A stretch of 64,000 bases of DNA, taken from Chitinophaga polysaccharea (GTDB lineage: Bacteria > Bacteroidota > Bacteroidia > Chitinophagales > Chitinophagaceae). Made by a program: the position numbers and the translations under genes. This document shows, piece by piece, positions 1-7,316 of this stretch. The first letter of the stretch is position 1, and each line of letters begins with the position of its first letter. Under the pieces are notes generated by a model. The model did not search any database and was not told the DNA's origin. It saw only the letters and a program-made list of their open reading frames with translations. The stretch covers positions 799,745 to 863,744 of the forward strand of contig NZ_CABFVU010000004.1 in the NCBI RefSeq assembly GCF_902150045.1. The letters run 5' to 3'.

Positions 1-2
1 CT

Positions 3-44
3 GAAAATGCTACTATCTACAATGAATGGTTGATTACCGGCTAA
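3..44 (+). CDS. C-terminal tail of an upstream gene (partial)
   Basis: The third reading frame is open from the window edge and ends in residues ENATIYNEWLITG followed by TAA. The composition is protein-like, and it sits on the same strand as xseA with a 49-bp gap, so it is probably the last 13 codons of the preceding gene. The fragment is too short to assign a family. The other two forward frames stop at 2-4 and 31-33. Confidence 0.3.
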   Translation, partial: ENATIYNEWLITG

Positions 45-93
45 AAGTAGCAAAAAAGCATAATAAACGTTTTACTTATCTTTACTCACTGCC

Positions 94-1533
94 ATGACCG
101 ATTCATCTTTCATAAAATTATCTGTTCTTACAGGGAAAATCCAGCAGGCGCTTCAACAGGTGTTTGCAGAACAAACCTATTGGGTAGTGGCAGATGTTAC
201 CAATCATTCGTACTACCAGCAGAAGGGATACCATTATTTTGACCTGGTGGAAAAAGAGACGGATGCAGGTGGCATTGTGGCTAAAGTATCGGCGGTTGCA
301 TGGGGGAACGGCGCTATCCGGATAAAGGAATTTGAATTTGTTACCGGGCAGCAGTTTAAGAATGATATTCACGTGCTGGTGAAAGTGGCTGTAGGATATC
401 ACCAGGTACACGGATTGCAGATCACGCTGCTGGATATAGATACCAGTTTTACGGTGGGACTGCTGGAACAGCAGAAACAACAAACGTTGCTTCGGCTTAC
501 CACCGAGTGTGCGGATTTTATACGGAAGGCGGGCGATCGTTACATTACCCGCAACAACCAGCTGCCGCTGCCCGGAGTGATCCAGCGGCTGGCGGTGATC
601 ACCTCCGGGAATTCCGCCGGTTACCAGGATTTCCGGCATACGCTGGAGCATAACCATTTCGGGTATACGTTTAAGATCGATAATTATTTCACTGTGGTGC
701 AGGGGGAAACCAAGGCGGAGCTGGTGCAGCAACGGCTGATAGATATTTACCAGCGACAGGTGCCTTATGATGCAGTGGTGATTATCCGCGGGGGAGGTGC
801 GCAAACCGACTTCCTGATCTTTGATACCTTTATCCTGGGCAGGGCGGTGGCAAAGTTTCCCATCCCGGTGATCACGGGAATAGGGCATCAGAAAAATGAG
901 ACCATCACTGATATGATGGCGCATACCGCTACCAAAACACCCACTAAAGCGGCGGAACTGATCATTGCGCATAACCGTTCATTTGAAGAGTTGGTGACCG
1001 GTATGCAGCAGCATATTGTGATCCGTTCGCAGCAGCTGTTCTCCGCGCATTTCCAGGCATTGTCATACCTGAACAGCACTATTATTAATCAGTCGAGGAC
1101 GCTGCTGGCTCATCATAAAGAGACCCTGCATGTGTGCAACAACGTGGTGCTGCACACCTCGAAGTCCATACTGCTGAACCGGCACCGGGAATTGCTGAAT
1201 GTGTCCAATGCCGTGTTGTCGAAACCCAGGATCACTGTTTCCAACCGCCTGAATGACCTGGAAAATATGATTGGCCGCTTCCGTTCTTTCAGCCGTTTGT
1301 ATATTCAAAGCAAAAGGGGACAGGTTGCGCATTACGATTCGCTGTTTAAACTAATGAGCCCCGCCAGTATCCTGAAACGGGGTTTCGCCATCGTATACCG
1401 GGACGGGCAAATTCTTCCCGATGCGTCTACCCTCGAACCCGGGAGCCATATCAGGGTGGTATTGCAGGATGCCTCACTGGAAGCAACTATTACTGAAAAA
1501 AACACTATACATGAGCCAGGAACTGACATATGA
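94..1533 (+). CDS. xseA: Exodeoxyribonuclease VII large subunit
   Basis: This is the large, catalytic subunit of exonuclease VII, which degrades single-stranded DNA from both ends into short oligonucleotides in the cytoplasm and takes part in repair. An N-terminal OB-fold region (about residues 8-115) with SVLTGKIQQAL and HYYF-like motifs precedes the nuclease domain. That domain carries RGGG at 232-235 with Asp239, GIGH at 262-265 and TPTKAAE at 282-288, all typical of XseA. A long helical segment follows. The length of 479 aa is slightly above the usual 400-460. The last 23 bases overlap the start of xseB, so the two subunits are translated from one message. The ATG at 94 is the first methionine in a region otherwise lacking starts. 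Confidence 0.95.
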   Translation: MTDSSFIKLSVLTGKIQQALQQVFAEQTYWVVADVTNHSYYQQKGYHYFDLVEKETDAGGIVAKVSAVAWGNGAIRIKEFEFVTGQQFKNDIHVLVKVAVGYHQVHGLQITLLDIDTSFTVGLLEQQKQQTLLRLTTECADFIRKAGDRYITRNNQLPLPGVIQRLAVITSGNSAGYQDFRHTLEHNHFGYTFKIDNYFTVVQGETKAELVQQRLIDIYQRQVPYDAVVIIRGGGAQTDFLIFDTFILGRAVAKFPIPVITGIGHQKNETITDMMAHTATKTPTKAAELIIAHNRSFEELVTGMQQHIVIRSQQLFSAHFQALSYLNSTIINQSRTLLAHHKETLHVCNNVVLHTSKSILLNRHRELLNVSNAVLSKPRITVSNRLNDLENMIGRFRSFSRLYIQSKRGQVAHYDSLFKLMSPASILKRGFAIVYRDGQILPDASTLEPGSHIRVVLQDASLEATITEKNTIHEPGTDI

Positions 1534-1723
1534 AACTGCCTATAATGAACTGCAGCTGATTGCAGCAGAAATAGAGAATGAAGCTGTTTCCGTAGACCTG
1601 CTGGCGGAGAAGGTAAAGCGTGCTGCTGTGCTTATTGAGTTTTGCCAGCAGAAGTTACGCGCCACCGAAACGGAGGTGAATAATATTATTAAGCAGATGG
1701 AGGGGAATAAAGGAGAGAAGTAA
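1511..1723 (+). CDS. xseB: Exodeoxyribonuclease VII small subunit
   Basis: This 70-aa helical protein (begins MSQELTYETAYNELQLI) is the small subunit that coats the helical arm of XseA. It has the family's EL-x-Y-E-x-A-x-x-EL-x-x-I opening, the V-x-x-L-A-x-x-V-x-R-A turn and a C-terminal helix ending in charged residues. I chose the ATG at 1511, inside the xseA 3' end, because the longer open frame back to 1421 adds 30 residues unlike XseB. The 23-bp overlap implies translational coupling. Confidence 0.9.
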   Translation: MSQELTYETAYNELQLIAAEIENEAVSVDLLAEKVKRAAVLIEFCQQKLRATETEVNNIIKQMEGNKGEK

Positions 1724-2031
1724 ACGCTTGCCTGGAAGCCGTTTCGCGGGGCCTCAGGGAGATACGCATATTTCAACACCATGCCCGGAGAAAGCGCTGC
1801 CGCGTTAAAAGAAAGGAAGCTTACACAAAAATAGCCACGTGGTGCATTTAGTTTAAGCCAGCAGTAAAGGTGACAGGAGGAGCAATTGCCGGGGAAATGC
1901 CTGGCAGTTGCTTTGCACATGTTTAGCAGGTGTTCTGTACGTGGAGGGGAGGTGGACTTGATCAGGAAACGACTTGCTGTAAAGGGTCCGGCGTTGATTT
2001 AAAAGTCGCGGATCATCACCTGGGCATCTCC
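1724..2031. other. Gene-free stretch between xseB and a convergent outer membrane protein gene
   Basis: These 308 bases separate the end of xseB from the end of the convergent barrel gene. I see no convincing gene, no RNA and no clear hairpin with a T-run. Open frames across it are short and have low-complexity or cysteine-rich translations unlike the neighbours. Confidence 0.4.
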
Positions 2032-3186
2032 TTAAAAAACCTCGTTAATACCAAAGTAAAAACCCGATTGATCCTTGCCCCTGCCATAATCCAGCCGGAT
2101 ATTGATACGTTTTTTGAACTCCCAGCGATAACCGATACCATAGCTGATGAGCGACTGCCGGAATTCAAGTTCATTAAAGCGGGGGAATACGTTGCCTCCG
2201 CCTATCCAGGCCACCACGCCGCTGCGGTTGTAGATCCGCTGCCGTAGCTCTACCTGGGCCGCCAGGTAGTTCTTGTCGCGGAAGCGGCCCTCGTAGTAAC
2301 CTCTCAGGCGGTTAGAGCCGCCAGCTTCTCCCAGCAGGCTCCATGGAACATTGCCGCTGCGTTCTTCTGCGTAGAGGTCTGTAGCCAGTACGGCGCCTTT
2401 CCAGAGTTGCTTGTACCAGTCGAACTGCAGGTCCAGTTGCGAAAATACAGCTTTATTACCCATGAAGGAGGGGAAAAAGCGGTACCCCAGTCGTACGTAC
2501 ATGCCTTTGTAGGCGTTCGGAATAAAGTCGCGCGTATCATACACAATAAACGGGCCGGCCCCGATGCCGAGCACTTTTCCCGGTGTCATGAGCGGCTTGC
2601 CGCCGGCTGTATCGAGCTTTTTTGTTTGTACGTTCTGGATTTGTGTACAGATACCCATGAACAGGTTGCCATTCAGGTTCACGCTGAAATCGGCCTGGAG
2701 TTTTTCTGTGAGCTGTACATATTCGGTGTAATCATCTTTATGGCTGCCGGCTTCATAGCCTATGCCCCAGTATTTGTTGGGCCTGGAGCTGAAAGAGGCT
2801 TTGAGTGCCAGCCGGAACCGGTCGTGCGGAAATATGGTGGTATTGCTGATCCCGATGCCATAAAACCCGGTGAGGGCGCCGGAGGCGTATATCGCGGCAT
2901 TGGAGATAGGCAGCAGGGAATCTTTCCTATCTGTTTTGTATTGTGCGGCCATCATGACGGCCAGCCCGAAGCTGGTTTCGGGGGTATAAACCGGGCCTCC
3001 GATAAAGCTGAGGTCCAGGTTTTTCTTTTTCTTTTCTACGTTGGTATGCTTCAGATAATACTTAATGTTATCAAAAAATCCTTTGGGCGCTGAAACAGTG
3101 ACTGTTGAGTCTGCCTTATCTGTTTGCTGGGCATACCCTACAGCAGGTGCAACCAGTAGCAGTAGTAGTAAAATCTTTCTATCCAT
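2032..3186 (-). CDS. Outer membrane beta-barrel protein, surface antigen (BamA/Omp85 C-terminal) type
   Basis: The 384-aa product starts with a clear signal peptide (MDRKILLLLLLVAPAVGYAQ). It continues as alternating hydrophobic/aromatic strands with glycine-rich turns and ends in phenylalanine, as outer membrane barrels do. Motifs such as GIGAGPFIVYDTRD and GSNRLRGYYEGRFRDKN resemble the bacterial surface antigen family (the barrel of Omp85 proteins), without POTRA domains. I chose the ATG at 3186, since the frame extends only three codons further to a TTG. It stands alone between convergent xseB and the repeat-rich gap at 3.2-3.5 kb. Its substrate and role are not evident. Confidence 0.75.
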   Translation of the reverse strand: MDRKILLLLLLVAPAVGYAQQTDKADSTVTVSAPKGFFDNIKYYLKHTNVEKKKKNLDLSFIGGPVYTPETSFGLAVMMAAQYKTDRKDSLLPISNAAIYASGALTGFYGIGISNTTIFPHDRFRLALKASFSSRPNKYWGIGYEAGSHKDDYTEYVQLTEKLQADFSVNLNGNLFMGICTQIQNVQTKKLDTAGGKPLMTPGKVLGIGAGPFIVYDTRDFIPNAYKGMYVRLGYRFFPSFMGNKAVFSQLDLQFDWYKQLWKGAVLATDLYAEERSGNVPWSLLGEAGGSNRLRGYYEGRFRDKNYLAAQVELRQRIYNRSGVVAWIGGGNVFPRFNELEFRQSLISYGIGYRWEFKKRINIRLDYGRGKDQSGFYFGINEVF

Positions 3187-3324
3187 GTATGACAATGGAA
3201 TGAATATAACACCATTTTCAGAAAATTGATGAGGGCGGATGCAAAAAGTGTGTTAAATCACAATAACAACAGCAGCACGGCGGGCCGGCTGCTGTTGTTT
3301 TACCGGGATCGCCGAAGGCGATAC

Positions 3325-3400
3325 GCGGATGTTGTCTGACTCAGGATTATAATGATTATATAATGATTATGATGATTATGATGGATTATGTGTTGATCTT
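3325..3400. repeat. Partial copy of the dispersed TCTGACTCAGGATTA palindromic repeat family
   Basis: The sequence GCGGATGTTGTCTGACTCAG followed by GATTAT and short GATTATGATGATTATG runs matches the arm of the larger palindromes at 20972-21158 and 21830-22142. Only one arm is recognisable here; no matching inverted arm was found nearby. A shorter trace (GCTGATTATGATGGATTAT) lies at 13974-13992. Confidence 0.6.
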
Positions 3401-3410
3401 ATCATATTAA

Positions 3411-3505
3411 ATCGATGAGTCACTGCATCGCGGCGGCGATAATGTGTTGATTTTTATGAATATTTAATGTTAACAGATGAGTAGTTGTGTTTTATAATTG
3501 TTTTA
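3411..3505 (-). pseudogene. Degenerate duplications of the 3' end of the adjacent RING/TerD-like gene
   Basis: On the plus strand ATCGATGAG plus a diverged copy of the next ~23 bases occurs at 3411-3442. A second related block (GATGAGTAGTTGTGTT) lies just before the true gene end, which begins ATCGATGAGCAATTGTGTTA at 3506. Read on the minus strand, the first block gives AAAMQ-stop-LID, against AAVTQLLID-stop in the intact gene. This looks like decayed duplication of the C-terminal codons, possibly the scar of a lost tandem paralogue. The match is short, so chance is not excluded. Confidence 0.35.
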
Positions 3506-5734
3506 ATCGATGAGCAATTGTGTTACGGCAGCGGTGTTCAGCGCCCATTGCATGTTGTACACTTCGTCGGCGGTTGCTTCGGTGGCAGGCTGCAGTTGCT
3601 GGGCTTCGGCCTTGGCTGCCAGCAGCTGGCCAATGGTCAGTTTGCTGTCCAGTTTTTTCAGGATAGCCTGTACGTTGCTGGTGCTAAGGCTCTGGATAAT
3701 CTGGCCATCGAAGGCCATTTCCAGCCAGATGATTTCCCGGGCTGCCACATCCAGTACGCCAAACACGAGCCCTTTGGCTAACCCGCCGGTGATGCGTACC
3801 AGATGATCCACGCATGAAGGATCGTAGGCTACGCCGCTTTTATTGGATACTGTCATTTTGTGTTTACTGTTCATCCATCCCAGTACCAGGTTCAGGGCGA
3901 TGGCGCCCTGGCTGTAGGCATTGCAGGTGAATGTGACATACTGTGCGCCGGCCTGGGCCAGTGCAGGAATGTCTATTTCAATATATTCCGCAGTACCTAT
4001 CTGGTCCGGTATGGAACGGATATCCCCGCTATGTATACACCCGGTTGTTTTCAGGTTGGCAAAAGAGCAGTGATCTGTACGGTTGTTCTCATAAGCGATA
4101 CGGCAGCTGAGGTCCATATCCAGGTGCTGGGCAGGTAAGCCTTTACCCCATTGCATGAACAGGATGATCTTATCGCCTTCCACTTTAAACCGGGTACCCA
4201 TTAATGCGCCCGGCAGGTCCTGCAGCTGTTCGCTGCGGTCGCCGATAGACAGTGGTATTTTGTACAGCTCCGGCGCGATGTAGATGCTTTTGGCAGTGGC
4301 AGGCACCGCTGCAAAGCGTTTCTTCATGGCGGAGATGCAGAGGTTTGTTACAGCCTGTTGCATTTCCTGTACCTGATCATCTTCGTAGATGTGCAGCTGG
4401 CGGTTGGCCGGGATGCTTTTACTTACGCCGCCCAGTGGTTTTACTGTACGGGTAGCTGATTTATCGAAGTAATACGTTGCGTACATCTGCAGGGTCAGCA
4501 ACAGCCGGGCAGGTACTTTATGGGTGATGTTATCAAAGGCCGCAACCACGACTTCAGGGCCAAACCACAGCATATTGGCAAACAGCGAGCGGGCAAACAG
4601 GCCTGGGCGCAGTTGCAGCAGCTGCAGTGTATTGGTGGCATCATAACGTAAACGGTAATGATTCACCTGCCCCTGCCATACCGTATAATCCTGGCGGTAG
4701 AACCGGTCAAGCAGTGCCCGGAGTTTTCCGAAGCCTTCGCGTTTGCTGAATTCAGGAAGGCGAAGGGCGCGGATAAAGCGTACCCACATGTTACGTTGCG
4801 GATGCATGATTTCACACATGGCTGTTATATCCATGTCAAGGCTGTTCAGCCACCGGGCGACCATCAATCCCTGCCGGCGGTTGTATTTCAGTTTCAGCAT
4901 GGCTGCTGCGGATACCGACTGTAACGTAGGATAGCTATCAGGGTGCATCTGCCGGTTGTTTTTTTCTTTCCGTTTGATGATGGTGCCAGGTTTAACCAGT
5001 TGCAGGAAGCCGGTATGTTTGTACCACAGGTAGCGGAGTATATCCGTAGGCGTAGTAAACATTGTCCCCGCTTTTTCTGTTTCCTCTTTTTCGATCAGCA
5101 CATCTATAATTGTGATCAGCGTTTCTTTCATACCCACTTTTACAGCAGGCAGCGGAAAAATATACAGTAATGCTTTCAGGCTTTCTACCTGGGTAGCATC
5201 CAGGGCTGTTTTGGAAGTCAGCAGATCTTCCATGTATTTCGCTGCCAGCTTATCGTTCCAGCGTTCCAGTACACGGATCTTGCTTCCCTGACCCATGTTC
5301 TCCAGCTCCCCAAATTCAAACGGTGTACCGCAGTAAGGGCAGCCGTTATATCTTTCCAGCGGAAAAGTATTCGCAGGAATGATATGCCCGCACCGGAGCG
5401 TTGTGCCGGGGCCTTTGAATTTATTGGTGAAGTAGGTGATAAAGTGATCCATGAACGATTCGTTGGTAGGCACCTGCCAGTTTTTTATCAGCGGGGTCCA
5501 GTTGGCTTTCACACCCATCACTTCCTGGAATGTTTCCAGGATAGTAGCCTGGTAGGCAGGCGAGGTATGGTTCAGCGCGTGCAGAAGATCTTCCGTAACG
5601 CCGAATCCCAGTTTAGCAAGATTGGTCACCAGCATTCCCGTCGCCAGCGTGATGTGCAGCATGTCTGTATTCACAACTGTATCAGGAATGTAAATAGCCT
5701 GTTGTCTTAATCCTGTTCTTAATAAAGCGTCCAT
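3503..5734 (-). CDS. RING-like zinc finger protein with TerD-like C-terminal region (MXAN_6230/SCO0854-type)
   Basis: This 743-aa cytoplasmic protein has no signal peptide. Residues 115-135 hold Cys115-x-His117 and Cys132-x2-Cys135 (RCGHIIP ... GCPYCG), a RING or treble-clef type zinc site. The middle 200-470 is helical and Arg-rich. From about residue 482 it resembles TerD: IPLSIGDR, DMDLSCRIAYENN near 540 and IHSGDIRSI near 568 parallel TerD's DLDAS and HSGDNR calcium-site motifs. The arrangement fits what I recall as the MXAN_6230/SCO0854 RING family; that name is from memory. It lies directly downstream of a tRNA-like RNA on the same strand and opposite a WYL regulator, which suggests a damage-response or conflict role. 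The exact function is unknown. Confidence 0.7.
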   Translation of the reverse strand: MDALLRTGLRQQAIYIPDTVVNTDMLHITLATGMLVTNLAKLGFGVTEDLLHALNHTSPAYQATILETFQEVMGVKANWTPLIKNWQVPTNESFMDHFITYFTNKFKGPGTTLRCGHIIPANTFPLERYNGCPYCGTPFEFGELENMGQGSKIRVLERWNDKLAAKYMEDLLTSKTALDATQVESLKALLYIFPLPAVKVGMKETLITIIDVLIEKEETEKAGTMFTTPTDILRYLWYKHTGFLQLVKPGTIIKRKEKNNRQMHPDSYPTLQSVSAAAMLKLKYNRRQGLMVARWLNSLDMDITAMCEIMHPQRNMWVRFIRALRLPEFSKREGFGKLRALLDRFYRQDYTVWQGQVNHYRLRYDATNTLQLLQLRPGLFARSLFANMLWFGPEVVVAAFDNITHKVPARLLLTLQMYATYYFDKSATRTVKPLGGVSKSIPANRQLHIYEDDQVQEMQQAVTNLCISAMKKRFAAVPATAKSIYIAPELYKIPLSIGDRSEQLQDLPGALMGTRFKVEGDKIILFMQWGKGLPAQHLDMDLSCRIAYENNRTDHCSFANLKTTGCIHSGDIRSIPDQIGTAEYIEIDIPALAQAGAQYVTFTCNAYSQGAIALNLVLGWMNSKHKMTVSNKSGVAYDPSCVDHLVRITGGLAKGLVFGVLDVAAREIIWLEMAFDGQIIQSLSTSNVQAILKKLDSKLTIGQLLAAKAEAQQLQPATEATADEVYNMQWALNTAAVTQLLID

Positions 5735-5783
5735 TGTAGTCGTATTTAATAATCAGATAATTTTGTTGCTGTTTTACCAAAAA

Positions 5784-5803
5784 GAAGTAAGCAACAATTG
5801 ACC
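5784..5803 (+). promoter_or_regulatory. 20-bp repeat, copy 1 of 3 (candidate operator)
   Basis: This copy of GAAGTAA-N5-A-W-TTGACC lies 50-69 bases upstream of the RING/TerD-like gene's start codon and 11 bases beyond the 3' end of the tRNA-like RNA. Its first seven and last six bases are identical to the other two copies. It is a candidate binding site for the divergent WYL regulator, or a sequence element of the transcript. Confidence 0.6.
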
Positions 5804-5813
5804 TCGATTTCGT

Positions 5814-5932
5814 AAAGCAGGCCGGATTCGAACCAGCAACTCCGGGTTGGAATCAGGAAGTAAGTTTTAATTGACCCTGGCGGTAATTTCAAAACTACAG
5901 GATCCGGTGTTCAACCATTGAACTACTGCTTT
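5814..5932 (-). ncRNA. tRNA-like RNA with a long hairpin arm replacing the anticodon arm
   Basis: Read on the minus strand, AAAGCAG (5932-5926) pairs perfectly with CTGCTTT (5820-5814) as a 7-bp acceptor stem. U8 and A9 precede a 4-bp D stem (GTTC/GAAC) with loop AATGGTT containing the GG pair. The T arm is a 5-bp stem (GCTGG/CCGGC) with loop TTCGAAT at 5837-5821. Variable loop AGTT gives the A15-U48 pair. The anticodon arm is replaced by a CCGG/CCGG stem (5907-5904 with 5845-5842). This opens into an asymmetric loop and an internal hairpin, AGTTTT-GA-AATT (5896-5885) pairing with AATT-AAAACT (5872-5863). The 119-nt length, absent anticodon and absent CCA make it a tRNA mimic rather than a tRNA. 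It lies 79 nt upstream of the RING/TerD-like gene on the same strand. Confidence 0.85.
5857..5876 (+). promoter_or_regulatory. 20-bp repeat, copy 2 of 3 (inside the tRNA-like RNA)
   Basis: This second copy of GAAGTAA-N5-A-W-TTGACC falls within the tRNA-like RNA. On the RNA strand it covers the end of the internal hairpin loop, its 3' strand and the following single strand. A copy inside the RNA and two outside argues that the repeat acts at DNA level as an operator, or that the RNA carries a sequence also present in the leader. Confidence 0.6.
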
Positions 5933-5952
5933 CCCATCTTCTGCGTTAATTA

Positions 5953-5960
5953 CAAATGTT
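5953..5960 (-). promoter_or_regulatory. Possible -7 element of the tRNA-like RNA promoter
   Basis: On the minus strand AACATTTG differs by one base from the Bacteroidota -7 consensus TAnnTTTG and ends 20 bases before the tRNA-like acceptor stem. That would give a short leader removable by RNase P. Repeat copy 3 lies 14 bases upstream, over the usual -33 position, which would suit control by a regulator. No clear TTG -33 box is seen. Confidence 0.3.
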
Positions 5961-5974
5961 CTTTTTAATCGAAT

Positions 5975-5994
5975 GAAGTAACATTTATTTGACC
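5975..5994 (+). promoter_or_regulatory. 20-bp repeat, copy 3 of 3 (candidate operator)
   Basis: The third copy, GAAGTAACATTTATTTGACC, lies 43 bases upstream of the tRNA-like RNA's 5' end and 181 bases before the WYL gene. Its position over the -33 region of the likely RNA promoter, between two divergent units, is what an operator shared by both would show. Confidence 0.6.
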
Positions 5995-6175
5995 GCTTCC
6001 GATGAAACAAAGATGCATATACATCTGCGCAATGCACCTGCGTACTGGGTTATTTTTCTGAAAATATTTTTAATATACTGTTTATCATCTACTTATATTT
6101 TCATTTCCCGGAAAATAAAAAATGCTACGCAGGTATATTGCGTAGTAATTTCGTTTCTTTGTATAAATAGTTAGT

Positions 6176-7186
6176 ATGTCCATTAATAAGCTGGCCCTGA
6201 TCCGGTACAAAGCCATCGATGAATGCCTGCGTAACCGCTACCGTAAGTGGACGCTGGAAGATCTCATTGAGAAAGTAGCAGACGTGTTGTATGATTTTGA
6301 AGGTATCAGCAGTGGTGTGAGCAGGCGCACCATCCAGGCGGATATCCAGTTAATGCGCAGTGATAAGCTGGGTTATAATGCGCCTATTATAGTAAAGGAC
6401 CGTAAGTATTATACCTACAGCGATCCTGCCTATAGCATTACAAACGCTCCCATTAATAATGCCGACGTAGATAAGATGAAGGAAATAGTAGCGGTGCTGA
6501 AACAGTTCAACGGATTCAGTTACTTTGATGATATGAGCGATATGATAGCGCGGCTGGAGAATAACCTGTATAAATCGACCGGTGCGCACCAGAACTGTAT
6601 ACAGCTGGAGAATAATCACCGCCTGCTGGGGTTATCGCATATTAACCCGCTTTACCAGGCGACGCTGCATAAGAGGGCCCTGCTGATTGCCTATAAATCC
6701 TTTAAGGCCAGCAAGGCCCGGGAATTCATCTGTTATCCCTATCTTCTGAAGGAATACCGCAACCGCTGGTTCCTGATCACGCGGAACAAACACCATCATC
6801 AGCTGCTAACTCTGGCGCTGGACCGTATCATCAGCATCCAGGAACTGCCCAAAGAAAAATTCGTTGCCTGGGAAGGTATGCCCTTTGATGAGTATTACAA
6901 TAACCTGATAGGCGTTACCAAAACGGAGAAAGACCCGGTACATAAAGTAGTACTGCAAATTGATCCTAAGCATGCGCCTTATGTGCTTACAAAGCCGCTG
7001 CATCATTCGCAGGAAATATTAAAGGAAGATGAGAAAGGGACTATCGTGAGCATTGATGTAGTCCTGAATTTTGAGCTGGAGCGGGAGATCCTGGGATTCG
7101 GGGAACATATGAAAGTGCTGTCCCCCAGATCCCTGGCTAAGAAAATTGCCTTGCGGCTGGCGAATGCGGCGCAGGAGTATGAGTAA
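6176..7186 (+). CDS. WYL-domain transcriptional regulator
   Basis: The 336-aa protein starts with a helix-turn-helix region (about residues 1-70, with GVSRRTIQADIQLMRSDKLGY as recognition part). It continues with a WYL ligand-binding domain (about 140-220, including RALLIAYKSF and NRWFLITRN) and the WCX-type C-terminal extension. WYL proteins sense nucleic acids or nucleotides and switch stress, phage-defence and RNA-repair operons. It is divergent from the tRNA-like RNA and RING/TerD-like gene across a 440-bp control region with three 20-bp repeats, so it is the likely local regulator. ATG at 6176 follows a TATAAATAG-rich leader; an imperfect -7 (TAATTTCG) lies about 20 bases upstream. Confidence 0.85.
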   Translation: MSINKLALIRYKAIDECLRNRYRKWTLEDLIEKVADVLYDFEGISSGVSRRTIQADIQLMRSDKLGYNAPIIVKDRKYYTYSDPAYSITNAPINNADVDKMKEIVAVLKQFNGFSYFDDMSDMIARLENNLYKSTGAHQNCIQLENNHRLLGLSHINPLYQATLHKRALLIAYKSFKASKAREFICYPYLLKEYRNRWFLITRNKHHHQLLTLALDRIISIQELPKEKFVAWEGMPFDEYYNNLIGVTKTEKDPVHKVVLQIDPKHAPYVLTKPLHHSQEILKEDEKGTIVSIDVVLNFELEREILGFGEHMKVLSPRSLAKKIALRLANAAQEYE

Positions 7187-7316
7187 CGGTAATGCCTGCA
7201 CGCAGTTGCTGTTTAATGGCAGCTGATACCGGCAGATGCATATTACTGATGATCTCCAGGGCCGGCATCATAACCTGCTGCTTCCGGATAAATAACAGCC
7301 GTAAACGCCGGCATCA

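Noticed and set aside
118..972. A 284-residue minus-strand gene opposite xseA
   Set aside because: It is a shadow of the conserved XseA reading frame, with His/Arg-rich composition.
5814..5932. An ordinary tRNA with an intron
   Set aside because: No anticodon stem of five pairs with a 7-base loop can be made, and bacterial tRNA introns are much longer group I elements. The nested hairpin is better read as a replacement arm.
5784..5994. A CRISPR array
   Set aside because: Only three repeats exist, spacings are 53 and 98 bases rather than regular, and there are no Cas genes.
5989..6174. A 61-residue gene before the WYL regulator
   Set aside because: It overlaps the repeat and promoter region, its composition is erratic, and it ends just before the WYL start.
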